A DNA stretch of 64,000 bases from Enterocloster clostridioformis (GTDB lineage: Bacteria > Bacillota > Clostridia > Lachnospirales > Lachnospiraceae): contig NZ_JAIWZC010000002.1 in assembly GCF_020297485.1 (NCBI RefSeq), positions 413,065 to 477,064 on the forward strand. The letters are read 5' to 3'. The position numbers and the translations under genes were made by a program. The notes beneath the pieces are model-generated. The model made no database searches and was not told the DNA's origin. It saw only the letters and a list, made by a program, of their open reading frames with translations. Numbering within the stretch: the first letter of the stretch is position 1; each line of letters begins with the position of its first letter. Of the stretch, positions 25,627-32,614 are shown one piece after another.

Positions 25627-26811
25627 TTAGACAACGTATTCGATATGAGCGCCGTGTTTAATGGTATTTCTGGAAATTGTGATTCTCTGTACGGTCGGAG
25701 CGCCTTCCTCTAACCACATGGCGCGGCAGTCACGGTAGAGACGCTCAACCGGGCCGTACTTGCAGTCTTCAAAGTATCCGACACCGCCGAAGATCTCCAG
25801 CATTTCATCGCTGACTCTTCTGGTTGTATCGATGCTGTACAGCTTACACATAGCAGCTTTTTCTTCGATATATTCGCCGGTTGGATTCTCCATATAAGAT
25901 TTTGCAAAATCGTAAACCATGCAGCGGAGAGCGTGTACCATCATGGACATATCGGCAATCTTGCAGCGGATCGCCTGACGGGTTCCGATTGGCTTTCCGA
26001 AGGTTACGCGGTCAGCGGCATACTGTAAGGACAGTTCCAGCATTCTCTGTGCCATTCCCAGGTTGCTGGCAGCAATATGGGCACGGGATACGGATAAGGA
26101 GTGCATTGCAATTTCCAGTCCCTGTCCCTCTTTGCCCAGAAGGTATTTCTTGTCGATGCGGCAGTCTGTGAATTTCAGCTCGCCATGGCCGGCTCCCCGG
26201 CATCCCATCATATGAGGCATGTTGATAACTTCAAATCCGGGAGTGTCTAACGGTACGAAGAATGCAGACAGTCTGTCATTCTTATCAGATTCCGGATTGG
26301 TTACTGCAATTACGTAAGCGAATTCGCAGCAGTCGGTATGGGAAATCAGTGTCTTCTCGCCGTTTAATACGTAAGAATCGCCGTCTTTCACTGCCATAGT
26401 ATGTAAGTCAGCGCCGGTACCGCCGGTCGCCTCTGTCAGAGCAAAACAGGTAAATACTTCCTTGTTCTGGAACTTAGGCATATATTCTGCCTTTACTTCT
26501 TCACTGCCGTAATCCTCCAGGATTCTCCAGTTTAAATCCATCGCATAGTGAAGATGCATTCTCATTCCGCCCGGTCCTCTGGAGAACTCTTCCTGAACCT
26601 GTAAAATCTCCAGCTCATTCAATCCGTATCCGCCGTACTCCTCTGGAAGGGAACAACGGTATAAATCATTCTCGATTGCCAGGTCGTAGAACTCCTGAGG
26701 AAACTTATTGGTTACTTCCACTTCCTTCTGGATTTCCTCAAGGGGACCCTCTGCCAGCTCACGGATCTGCTTTAAATACGCCTGGAATTCCTCATTTGAT
26801 AACTTGCTCAT
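25627..26811 (-). CDS. Acyl-CoA dehydrogenase (second, first gene of operon)
   Basis: A 394-residue acyl-CoA dehydrogenase clearly different from the one at 23100. It has CFALTEATGGTGADLHTMAV in the FAD region, VLNGEKTLISHTDCCEFAYV, IFGGVGYFEDCKYGPVERLY and a C-terminal EEGAPTVQR in place of the usual YEGTxQIQR, keeping the catalytic Glu. Two dehydrogenases plus EtfAB suggest two double-bond steps, or one reductive and one oxidative. ATG at 26811 after AGGAGG. The IS110 remnant lies just upstream. Confidence 0.92.
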   Translation of the reverse strand: MSKLSNEEFQAYLKQIRELAEGPLEEIQKEVEVTNKFPQEFYDLAIENDLYRCSLPEEYGGYGLNELEILQVQEEFSRGPGGMRMHLHYAMDLNWRILEDYGSEEVKAEYMPKFQNKEVFTCFALTEATGGTGADLHTMAVKDGDSYVLNGEKTLISHTDCCEFAYVIAVTNPESDKNDRLSAFFVPLDTPGFEVINMPHMMGCRGAGHGELKFTDCRIDKKYLLGKEGQGLEIAMHSLSVSRAHIAASNLGMAQRMLELSLQYAADRVTFGKPIGTRQAIRCKIADMSMMVHALRCMVYDFAKSYMENPTGEYIEEKAAMCKLYSIDTTRRVSDEMLEIFGGVGYFEDCKYGPVERLYRDCRAMWLEEGAPTVQRITISRNTIKHGAHIEYVV

Positions 26812-26844
26812 TTGTTATATCCTCCTATAATAGGTTTTGTGGTG

Positions 26845-26875
26845 GTTAGATACCTAACAGCCAGTTAGCACTAAC
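26845..26875. promoter_or_regulatory. Double palindrome operator upstream of the acyl-CoA operon
   Basis: GTTAG (26845-26849), CTAAC (26854-26858), GTTAG (26864-26868), CTAAC (26871-26875): two adjacent palindromes between the operon's first gene and the IS110 remnant. Looks like a repressor or activator site; the protein that binds is unknown. Confidence 0.5.
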
Positions 26876-26911
26876 CTTTCCATTGTTTAAGTTGTAGAAA
26901 GATCACTTACT

Positions 26912-27889
26912 ATGTTAAATGCAGTCGGTATTGATGTTTCTAAAGGCAAAAGTACCGTTTCAGTCCTGCAGCCTGGCGGTACTGTGCTTAAAAATCCTTT
27001 CGATGTTGTCCACTCTTCCAGTTCCTTAAATAACCTTTCCAGGTTCATACAACACCTTGATGGCGAGACCAGGGTGGTCATGGAATGCACGGGTCGGTAT
27101 CACGAGCCAATCCTCCATTCCCTCCATGATGCCGGGATCTTTGGCAGTGCCGTGAATCCACACCTGATCAAGAACTTTTGCAACAACACCTTACGGAAGG
27201 TAAATCGGATCCTGCTGATTCCAGGAAAATTGTCCGCTATGCTCTTGACAACCGGGCTTCTTTACGGCAATATTCAACTATGGATACTACCCGCACACAA
27301 CTTAAAACCCTTAATTCACAGATGGACTTTTTTACATAGCAGAAAGTCGCTGCCCTGACAAATCTGATCTCGCTTCTGGATATGACCTATCCCGGTGTGA
27401 ACTCATTATTTTCCGGCCCTGCGCGTGATGACGGCAGCGAGAAATGGCCTGATTATGCGGAAGCTTTCTGGCATGTGGACTGCGTCCGTAAAATTGGCCT
27501 AAAAGCATTTACGGAGCGTTACCAGGCGTTCTGCAAACGCAACGGATACAACTTTCAGTCCGGTAAACCGGAAGAACTGTACCCACCGGGAAGCACTGAC
27601 TGCCTTTGCCGGAGTGGATCCCGAAATCAATGAATCCGGTTATTTCCGTTCCAAAAGTTATCCGGCATCAAAATGCGGACCGTCACGGCTGCGAAAAACC
27701 TTATTCCTGATTATGACATCGCTGCTTCAGAAATCTCCGGCAGATGATCGGGTGTATCAGCTCCTTGACAAGAAGCGGTCTGAAGGCAAGCCATATCTTG
27801 TCTATATGGCAGCCGGTGCCAACAAGTTTCTTCGGATTTATCACGGCAAAGTAAAAGCGCGCATAGCCGCTCAGGCCAAATCCGAATAA
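26912..27889 (+). pseudogene. IS110-family transposase, frameshifted remnant
   Basis: The start MLNAVGIDVSKGKSTVSVLQ is the DEDD-domain start of IS110 transposases. Pieces continue in other frames: DMTYPGVNSLFSG near 27382 and VDPEINESGYFRSKSYPASK near 27614, whose C-terminal RLRKTLF stretch is the conserved end. At least two frame changes and an in-frame stop near 27340 show it is inactive. IS110 elements usually lack clear inverted repeats, and no target duplication is seen. Confidence 0.85.
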
Positions 27890-28193
27890 TCGCATATTAT
27901 TTTTTGAGGCCGGCTACAATGGCGGTCTTATTGTGATACCATAAATCACCTCCTTAAATAATTTGAAAAACCATCAATTTAGGCTTGACTTTTTATTAGC
28001 GGGCTTATTTATTCTTGTTAAATATTTTTTTAACAATCTTGACAAATCTATTATAGCCTGTTGCGAAGGAAACATCCAATCGGCTCTGTCCGCAATAACT
28101 CCGTTAATTGATAGTTAAAACCTATAATTCCTTTTTCCCGTTGTAAATGGATTATTGTAATGATATAGTATAGCCTGAAGGAGGTATGCATCC
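27890..28193. other. Intergenic, IS110 3' flank and thioesterase leader
   Basis: AT-rich with no gene. It probably holds the remaining right end of the IS110 element (its boundary is not visible) and the promoter of the thioesterase gene. A candidate -10 (TATAGT) lies near 28165. Confidence 0.4.
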
Positions 28194-28592
28194 ATGAGAT
28201 CAGAGATAATGGACGGCATTCTAAGACATATTCATCCGATCGGAGGCATAGAAAACGCTAAGCTCCTTGAGGTCTCTCCGGGCCACGCAAAGCTCTCCGT
28301 GGAAATTACTCAGAAAGCCTTAAATCTTTACGGAAATGTTCACGGCGGTTTTTTATTCTCCCTCTGCGACACGGCGGCAGGAATGTCTACTTACGCCTAC
28401 GAGACCGTCAATGTCACGGAATGCAGCAGCATCAATTTCTTAAGAGGGGTTAATACCGGAACCATCTATATAGAATCCAACGCCATACACAAGGGCCGGA
28501 AAACCGTGGTCAATCAGGTAACTGTCACCAACGACGCTGGCAAGCTGGTGGCATCCGCAAGCTTTACGATGTTTTTAATCGCGCCGATCTAG
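28194..28592 (+). CDS. PaaI-type hotdog thioesterase
   Basis: A 132-residue acyl-CoA thioesterase. LYGNVHGGFLFSLCDTAAGM is the hallmark catalytic region (HGG then an Asp near the helix start), and the following beta strands (ECSSINFLRGVNTGTIYIES) complete the hotdog fold. ATG at 28194 follows AAGGAGG. It is separated from the acyl-CoA operon only by the IS110 remnant and is on the opposite strand; release of the operon's CoA products is a reasonable guess. Its stop codon lies within the first bases of an inverted-repeat element. Confidence 0.88.
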   Translation: MRSEIMDGILRHIHPIGGIENAKLLEVSPGHAKLSVEITQKALNLYGNVHGGFLFSLCDTAAGMSTYAYETVNVTECSSINFLRGVNTGTIYIESNAIHKGRKTVVNQVTVTNDAGKLVASASFTMFLIAPI

Positions 28593-28752
28593 TGTTCCAT
28601 CCAGTTAGAAACCATACTGCCAGTGCTGAATATTTTGTCAGGCTGCAAGGCGGAGGAAGGAAGCGGAGTGGTTCCCCCGCTGACTGACGACAACGCCAGA
28701 AGGCAAAATAGGCAGTGCTGGCAGTATGGTTTCTGGCCGGATGGAGCACTAG
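28589..28752. repeat. Long imperfect inverted repeat, MITE-like
   Basis: A 164-bp unit bounded by CTAGTG...CACTAG. The left arm (28589-28639) and the reverse complement of the right arm (28702-28752) agree over about 51 bp with roughly ten mismatches, including the shared block AGAAACCATACTGCCAG. It overlaps the thioesterase stop (TAG) and cuts into a toxin-antitoxin remnant. The size and long terminal repeats fit a miniature transposable element or a large RNA hairpin. Confidence 0.7.
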
Positions 28753-28755
28753 AAC

Positions 28756-28915
28756 GATCAGAAAAACAGATAGAGGAGAGCAGATCGCAGGAGGCAAGGA
28801 CCGCACTGACGGATCTGAATGAAAAATATGGATTATAAACTCGTAATAACAGAACAGGCCGTGGAACAATTGGACCACATCATGGAATACCTCATATCCC
28901 ATCTTAAGAACCGTC
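28756..28915 (+). pseudogene. RelE/ParE-type toxin-antitoxin remnant
   Basis: The antitoxin's last residues (EESRSQEARTALTDLNEKYG) end in TAA at 28838. The overlapping next frame starts MDYKLVITEQAVEQLDHIME, the typical ParE/RelE toxin N-terminus, but loses similarity after about 28 residues (near 28915). The antitoxin's front is cut by the inverted-repeat element. Both are therefore broken. Confidence 0.6.
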
Positions 28916-28963
28916 CTGCTGAAAGGCAACCGCCTGATGTTAATGGGCCTGACTGCCTTTATC

Positions 28964-29190
28964 TCAATTATATGTGTCATCATACAGTATTTCTTCCCCC
29001 ATCATGTCATCCACATCTAAAGAGTTGTAAGAAAATTTGTTTTTGAGCTCAGCCAGTTCACCGGATGCGTATGATATGGCCAGTGGAAAGCTGCATAAAT
29101 CCGCCAATGCATTCAGATCCTGTTTCTTTAATGCGGATTTTACCCTGGAAGCCGCATCCCTGATTTTTTTCTGTCCCTCCCTTACTTATC
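28964..29190 (-). pseudogene. 3' remnant of an unrecognised gene
   Basis: On the minus strand an open frame reads KKQDLNALADLCSFPLAISY then ELAELKNKFSYNSLDVDDMM and ends at TGA (28966-28964). There is no start codon or ribosome site, and it opens after a stop at about 29193. The wording resembles small secreted lipoproteins but the family is not identified. Confidence 0.4.
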
Positions 29191-29270
29191 TGGCAAATGG
29201 AACATACGCCGGCAGGCTAAAGGCGCACCAGGGAATCGGCGCAGGGTTTATTGATGGGAATATTGTAAAT

Positions 29271-29356
29271 CCCCCAATACATTATAGTTTTTGTTAACCC
29301 CAACAAAGAAATACCTTCTCCTAAAATGACCAGTTCCCCGTCTGGTCATTTTACTT
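29271..29356. repeat. Direct repeat copy A with terminator hairpin
   Basis: CCCCCAATACATTATAGTTT...ACCTTCTCCTAAAATGACCAGTTCCCC followed by CTGGTCATTTTACTTT. The AAAATGACCAG/CTGGTCATTTT hairpin with T-run looks like a terminator. A near copy is at 30912-31010; together they bracket the desulfoferrodoxin and the 159-residue gene. Confidence 0.8.
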
Positions 29357-29569
29357 TACCGGCACCGCAGCCAATGATTCCATTGGCCGCTCTGCCCGGG
29401 TGTATATAAACAAACAGCATTTCGTACCATATCGGCCAAAACGCTGTTTGATTATGTTTATTTATGTTTGTTTATGTCTGATTACGTTTGATTATGTCCG
29501 CTTACATAGTACTGCGTCAGACAGCCGGATGCGCACCATCCAGATATCATTCCCGACAGTTCTGACGGA
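29357..29569. other. Intergenic with hairpin and short TGTTTAT-type repeats
   Basis: AAACAGCATTT...AAAACGCTGTTT forms a hairpin, then TGTTTGATTATG, TGTTTATTTATG, TGTTTGTTTATG, TCTGATTACG and TTTGATTATG follow in close order (29449-29500). The repeats resemble DeoR-family operator arrays, but no DeoR gene or sugar operon is nearby. Confidence 0.4.
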
Positions 29570-29944
29570 TTAAGGTTCTGCTTTCCACAAACCATGCAGA
29601 TTGCAATATGCGTATGCGGCTTCTACCTCATCTCCTTCACAGAGCATGAACTCTGCCTGCGGCTTCTGTCCTGCCTCCAGCTCTTTTCTCTGATTTCCCT
29701 GCCTGGTAGCCAGAGCAATCCACTGGATGTAATGTTCCGGAATCATGGGGTGCTCCGCAGAGCCTACTGTGACAGTGACCTTAGCCCCATCTATCTGAAT
29801 AACAGGCACATGCTTTTCAACTGCTGCGTCTGTGGTGTTTGGTACCAGTTCCTGCATCTTTTCCCCGCAACAGACAACCGGGACACCGCTGCTCTTCACA
29901 TAGGCAATTATGTTGCCACAGTGATTACAAATATAAAATTTCAT
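29570..29944 (-). CDS. dfx: Desulfoferrodoxin (superoxide reductase)
   Basis: Reduces superoxide to hydrogen peroxide in anaerobes. Its 124 residues contain the center I cysteines C6, C9, C25 and C26 (FYICNHCG and VVCCGEKM) and the full center II ligand set: H45 in KHVPVI, H65 and H71 in EHPMIPEHYI, C114 and H117 in CNLHGLW. ATG at 29944 after AAAGGAGG. It stands alone between two copies of a direct repeat. It is the intact counterpart of the ligand-less protein at 18860. Confidence 0.97.
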   Translation of the reverse strand: MKFYICNHCGNIIAYVKSSGVPVVCCGEKMQELVPNTTDAAVEKHVPVIQIDGAKVTVTVGSAEHPMIPEHYIQWIALATRQGNQRKELEAGQKPQAEFMLCEGDEVEAAYAYCNLHGLWKAEP

Positions 29945-30206
29945 GTTGTACCTCCTTTTATGTATGGTCTGAATTCAGTTTATCACAATTCTGTCTTACT
30001 GCAAGACAATGGCGGAAAATTAACAATAACATAGCAGAAATAATGACCTTAATCAGCCTGACCATCTGCCCTGCCCGTCTATTCACAAACTTCTCACATT
30101 CTGTTCATAATTCCGTTACAGAATCATAAAATTTTCCTCACATTTTGCGGGTATACTAATTTATGTAAAGAGCTAATGCTAATTAAACTTTTTTTCATAA
30201 TACTCG

Positions 30207-30247
30207 GCCGGAGGGATGAAGTCCTTCCGGCCTCCTCCTTTTTTGTT
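30207..30247 (+). terminator. Terminator-like hairpin before the 159-residue gene
   Basis: GGCCGGAGGG...CCTTCCGGCC stem followed by TCCTCCTTTTTTG. No plus-strand gene ends here, so it may be a leader attenuator of the downstream gene or the end of a short untranslated RNA. Confidence 0.55.
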
Positions 30248-30306
30248 CACCTTTTTGGATTCTTTTTAATATCCCCGCATATGATAATTAAAAAAGGATA
30301 TTTTTT

Positions 30307-30786
30307 ATGAACTATGAAAATCTGACTCCCGTAGTCGGGGTCATTACCAACATTTCCACACAGGAAGGGGATTGCTGTACCCAGGTTATAACCCTCAGTG
30401 TTGAGGGCCAGCCCGTCAACATGATTCTCTCCGACGATACCTTTGTGGTGGACACCATGCGCCTGATGCCAGGTATGCGTGTTGCAGCTTTTTATGATAA
30501 CACCCTGCCGGTCCCCCTCATCTATCCGCCTCAATACCAGGCTGTTTTAATCGCCGTAGTCAGGCCAGAGGAGGATGTAAACCTTTCCTGGTTTGATGAA
30601 ACCCTCACTGCTTCTGACCAATCGCTGAAGCTGAACCTGTATCAGTCCACAGTTTTATCAACCTTAAACGGCCAGCCCTATTTCTGTTTCCCGGCAAATC
30701 ATTTTCTGCTGGTATATTATGCGGCTACAACCAAGAGCATACCGCCCCAGACAGCTCCCAACCGGGTCATAGTGCTGTGTTCATAG
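30307..30786 (+). CDS. Conserved hypothetical protein, 159 residues
   Basis: I do not recognise this protein. It starts MNYENLTPVVGVITNISTQE, has no signal peptide or membrane segment, and its middle (VEGQPVNMILSDDTFVVDTM, then GMRVAAFYDNTLPVPLIYPP) suggests a small beta-barrel of OB-like type. The ribosome site is weak (AAAAGG). It is framed by a terminator-like hairpin upstream and direct repeat copy B downstream. Confidence 0.6.
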   Translation: MNYENLTPVVGVITNISTQEGDCCTQVITLSVEGQPVNMILSDDTFVVDTMRLMPGMRVAAFYDNTLPVPLIYPPQYQAVLIAVVRPEEDVNLSWFDETLTASDQSLKLNLYQSTVLSTLNGQPYFCFPANHFLLVYYAATTKSIPPQTAPNRVIVLCS

Positions 30787-30911
30787 ACCTGTAAGGAATC
30801 ATTTTTTTTCATTTTCACAAGACCATTGTAAGAATGCATAAAATACTTTTTTTCATTCTGCAAACTTTGTGCACACTTTTTTGATAGCGTATGCTATTAT
30901 AATTAACGTAA

Positions 30912-31010
30912 CCCCCCCAATACATTATATAGTTTTTGTTACACCCCATAAGAAACGAAATACCTTCTCCTAAAATGACCAGTTCCCCGACTGGTCATTT
31001 TACTTTTCCG
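30912..31010. repeat. Direct repeat copy B with terminator hairpin
   Basis: Near copy of 29271-29356: CCCCCCAATACATTATATAG...ACCTTCTCCTAAAATGACC then CTGGTCATTTTACTTTTCCG. The hairpin is conserved and the loop differs by one base (CCCCGA against CCCCGT). Confidence 0.8.
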
Positions 31011-31150
31011 TCTTTAGCTATCCCATTTTTTTCCAACAATTCCCCCTAAAATGTTTCTCTGCTTTTTTCTCTTCTTTTTTATTAAAAGTACTGGACAAAC
31101 TGAAATTTATATGATATTATATACAAGCTGTCGCTGAGATGCACAGATAA

Positions 31151-31222
31151 GGCCTGATGGTCAAGCGGCTAAGACGACGCCCTCTCACGGCGTAAACCCG
31201 GGTTCGATTCCCGGTCAGGTCA
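31151..31222 (+). tRNA. tRNA-Glu (CTC), copy 1
   Basis: 72-nt cloverleaf: acceptor GGCCTGA/TCAGGTC with discriminator A, anticodon stem ACGCC/GGCGT, loop CTCTCAC giving anticodon CTC, and T arm CCGGGTTCGATTCCCGG. CCA is not encoded. Promoter TGGACA-17 bp-TATTAT lies upstream (31092-31120). Confidence 0.95.
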
Positions 31223-31226
31223 TGAA

Positions 31227-31260
31227 AAGCAAGTGGATTTAACTGCTTGCTTTTTTGTTT
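31227..31260 (+). terminator. Terminator of tRNA-Glu copy 1
   Basis: AAGCAAGTGG...ACTGCTTGC stem followed by TTTTTTGTTTTT, four bases after the tRNA. Confidence 0.85.
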
Positions 31261-31385
31261 TTCCGCTGATTCCAAAGCATTGTAAGAAATAGTTAAATGA
31301 AGTGAATTACATTTTTCAAAAAATACTGGACAAACTAAAAACTTTATGGTATCATAAACAAGCTGTCGCTGAGATATGCAGACAA

Positions 31386-31457
31386 GGCCTGATGGTCAAG
31401 CGGCTAAGACGACGCCCTCTCACGGCGTAAACCCGGGTTCGATTCCCGGTCAGGTCA
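31386..31457 (+). tRNA. tRNA-Glu (CTC), copy 2
   Basis: Identical tRNA sequence to copy 1. The upstream promoter (TGGACA-17 bp-TATCAT) and the leader AACAAGCTGTCGCTGAGAT are also repeated, so a unit of about 235 bp including promoter, tRNA and terminator has been tandemly duplicated, with divergence outside the tRNA. Confidence 0.95.
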
Positions 31458-31462
31458 TGAAA

Positions 31463-31493
31463 AAGCAAGCGGATTTAACTGCTTGCTTTTTTT
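31463..31493 (+). terminator. Terminator of tRNA-Glu copy 2
   Basis: AAGCAAGCGG...ACTGCTTGC stem followed by TTTTTTTG, matching the terminator of copy 1. Confidence 0.85.
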
Positions 31494-31525
31494 GTTTTCC
31501 ATTATTCTTTATCGTTCCTTCAATG

Positions 31526-32104
31526 TTATTCCATTCGCTTCCTTGTCTCTGCATCAATCAGGCCGCGCAGGGCTTCCAGCCGTTCATCCCGGTCAAAGTA
31601 TTCCTTACCGTAGTCCAGATTGAACGCATAATCAAACCCGGCCGGATTTCTTCCCTGGCTGTGCTGGATAATGGTTTCGGCCTTATCAAGGGCCTTTACC
31701 AATCTGGCTTCCGGGGTAATGCCCTGGCTGTATTCCTCCCACAGCCCGGACACCTCCCCTGCCCCTTCTTTTGGCAAAAAACTGCATATCCGCTGTATAT
31801 CTTCTCTTTCCCGGTTCAGCTTATCATCGGCGTCCGGCCTCAGCGCTGCCGATATATCTCCGCTGTACCGTTCCCCCAGGTCGTGAACCAGACACATCAT
31901 CAGCACCTTCTCCCAGTCCAGTTCCGGAAATTCCCTGCACATCACCCCGGCAAACAAAGCCAGCCGCCAGGAGTGCTCCGCTGTGCTCTCCTGCCGTCCC
32001 TCAGCAGTCCAGGCAGTGCGCAGGGTGGACTTAAGGCCCTCAGCCTCCTTTATGAAATCTGTGTATTCCTCCACTTCACCGGGCTCATTCCTGCCAATCC
32101 TCAT
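31526..32104 (-). CDS. HD-domain hydrolase (YfbR-like 5'-nucleotidase type)
   Basis: A 192-residue HD-superfamily phosphohydrolase. Metal ligands are visible: His in AEHSWRLALFAG, HD in CLVHDLGERYSGDI, and a distal Asp in VKALDKAETIIQHS. The layout fits YfbR/YGK1-like enzymes that dephosphorylate deoxynucleoside monophosphates. It is followed closely by smpB and rnr upstream on the same strand (21 bp gap), so it may belong to that operon. Confidence 0.85.
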   Translation of the reverse strand: MRIGRNEPGEVEEYTDFIKEAEGLKSTLRTAWTAEGRQESTAEHSWRLALFAGVMCREFPELDWEKVLMMCLVHDLGERYSGDISAALRPDADDKLNREREDIQRICSFLPKEGAGEVSGLWEEYSQGITPEARLVKALDKAETIIQHSQGRNPAGFDYAFNLDYGKEYFDRDERLEALRGLIDAETRKRME

Positions 32105-32125
32105 AATACCTTCTCACTCCAATCC

Positions 32126-32593
32126 CTAATACAGATTTTTTACCTTGAACTCCTTTTCCAGTTCCCTTCTCTGGTCCTTCTTGGCAATGTCCGCCCGCTT
32201 ATCATAGAGCTTCTTACCGCGGGCCAGGCCCACCTCTACCTTCACCAGACTTCCTTTAAAGTATACCTGGAGAGGCACCAGGGTATAGCCCTTCTCCGCA
32301 ATCTTGCCGTTCAGCTTCATGATTTCATATTTATGCAGCAGAAGCCTTCTGACGCGCAGGGGGTCTTTATTAAATATATTTCCCTTCTCGTAAGGGCTGA
32401 TGTGCATACCGCACACATACACCTCACCCCTGTCAATCTTCACGAAGGCTTCCTTTACGCTGCATTTTCCCATGCGAATGGATTTTACCTCCGTGCCAAA
32501 AAGCTCGATTCCCGCCTCGTATTTCTCATCAATGAAATAATCATGGTATGCCTTCTTATTGTTCGCAACCAGTTTAATACTTTCCTTCCCCAT
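32126..32593 (-). CDS. smpB: SmpB, tmRNA-binding protein
   Basis: Delivers tmRNA to stalled ribosomes. It is 155 residues: [40 protein letters not shown], the [20 protein letters not shown] segment and the basic C-terminal tail ([20 protein letters not shown]) are all diagnostic. It lies directly downstream of rnr, a conserved arrangement in Firmicutes, while ssrA is 17 kb away. Confidence 0.97.
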   Translation of the reverse strand: MGKESIKLVANNKKAYHDYFIDEKYEAGIELFGTEVKSIRMGKCSVKEAFVKIDRGEVYVCGMHISPYEKGNIFNKDPLRVRRLLLHKYEIMKLNGKIAEKGYTLVPLQVYFKGSLVKVEVGLARGKKLYDKRADIAKKDQRRELEKEFKVKNLY

Positions 32594-32614
32594 GGTATTT
32601 CCCTTTCTTTCATG

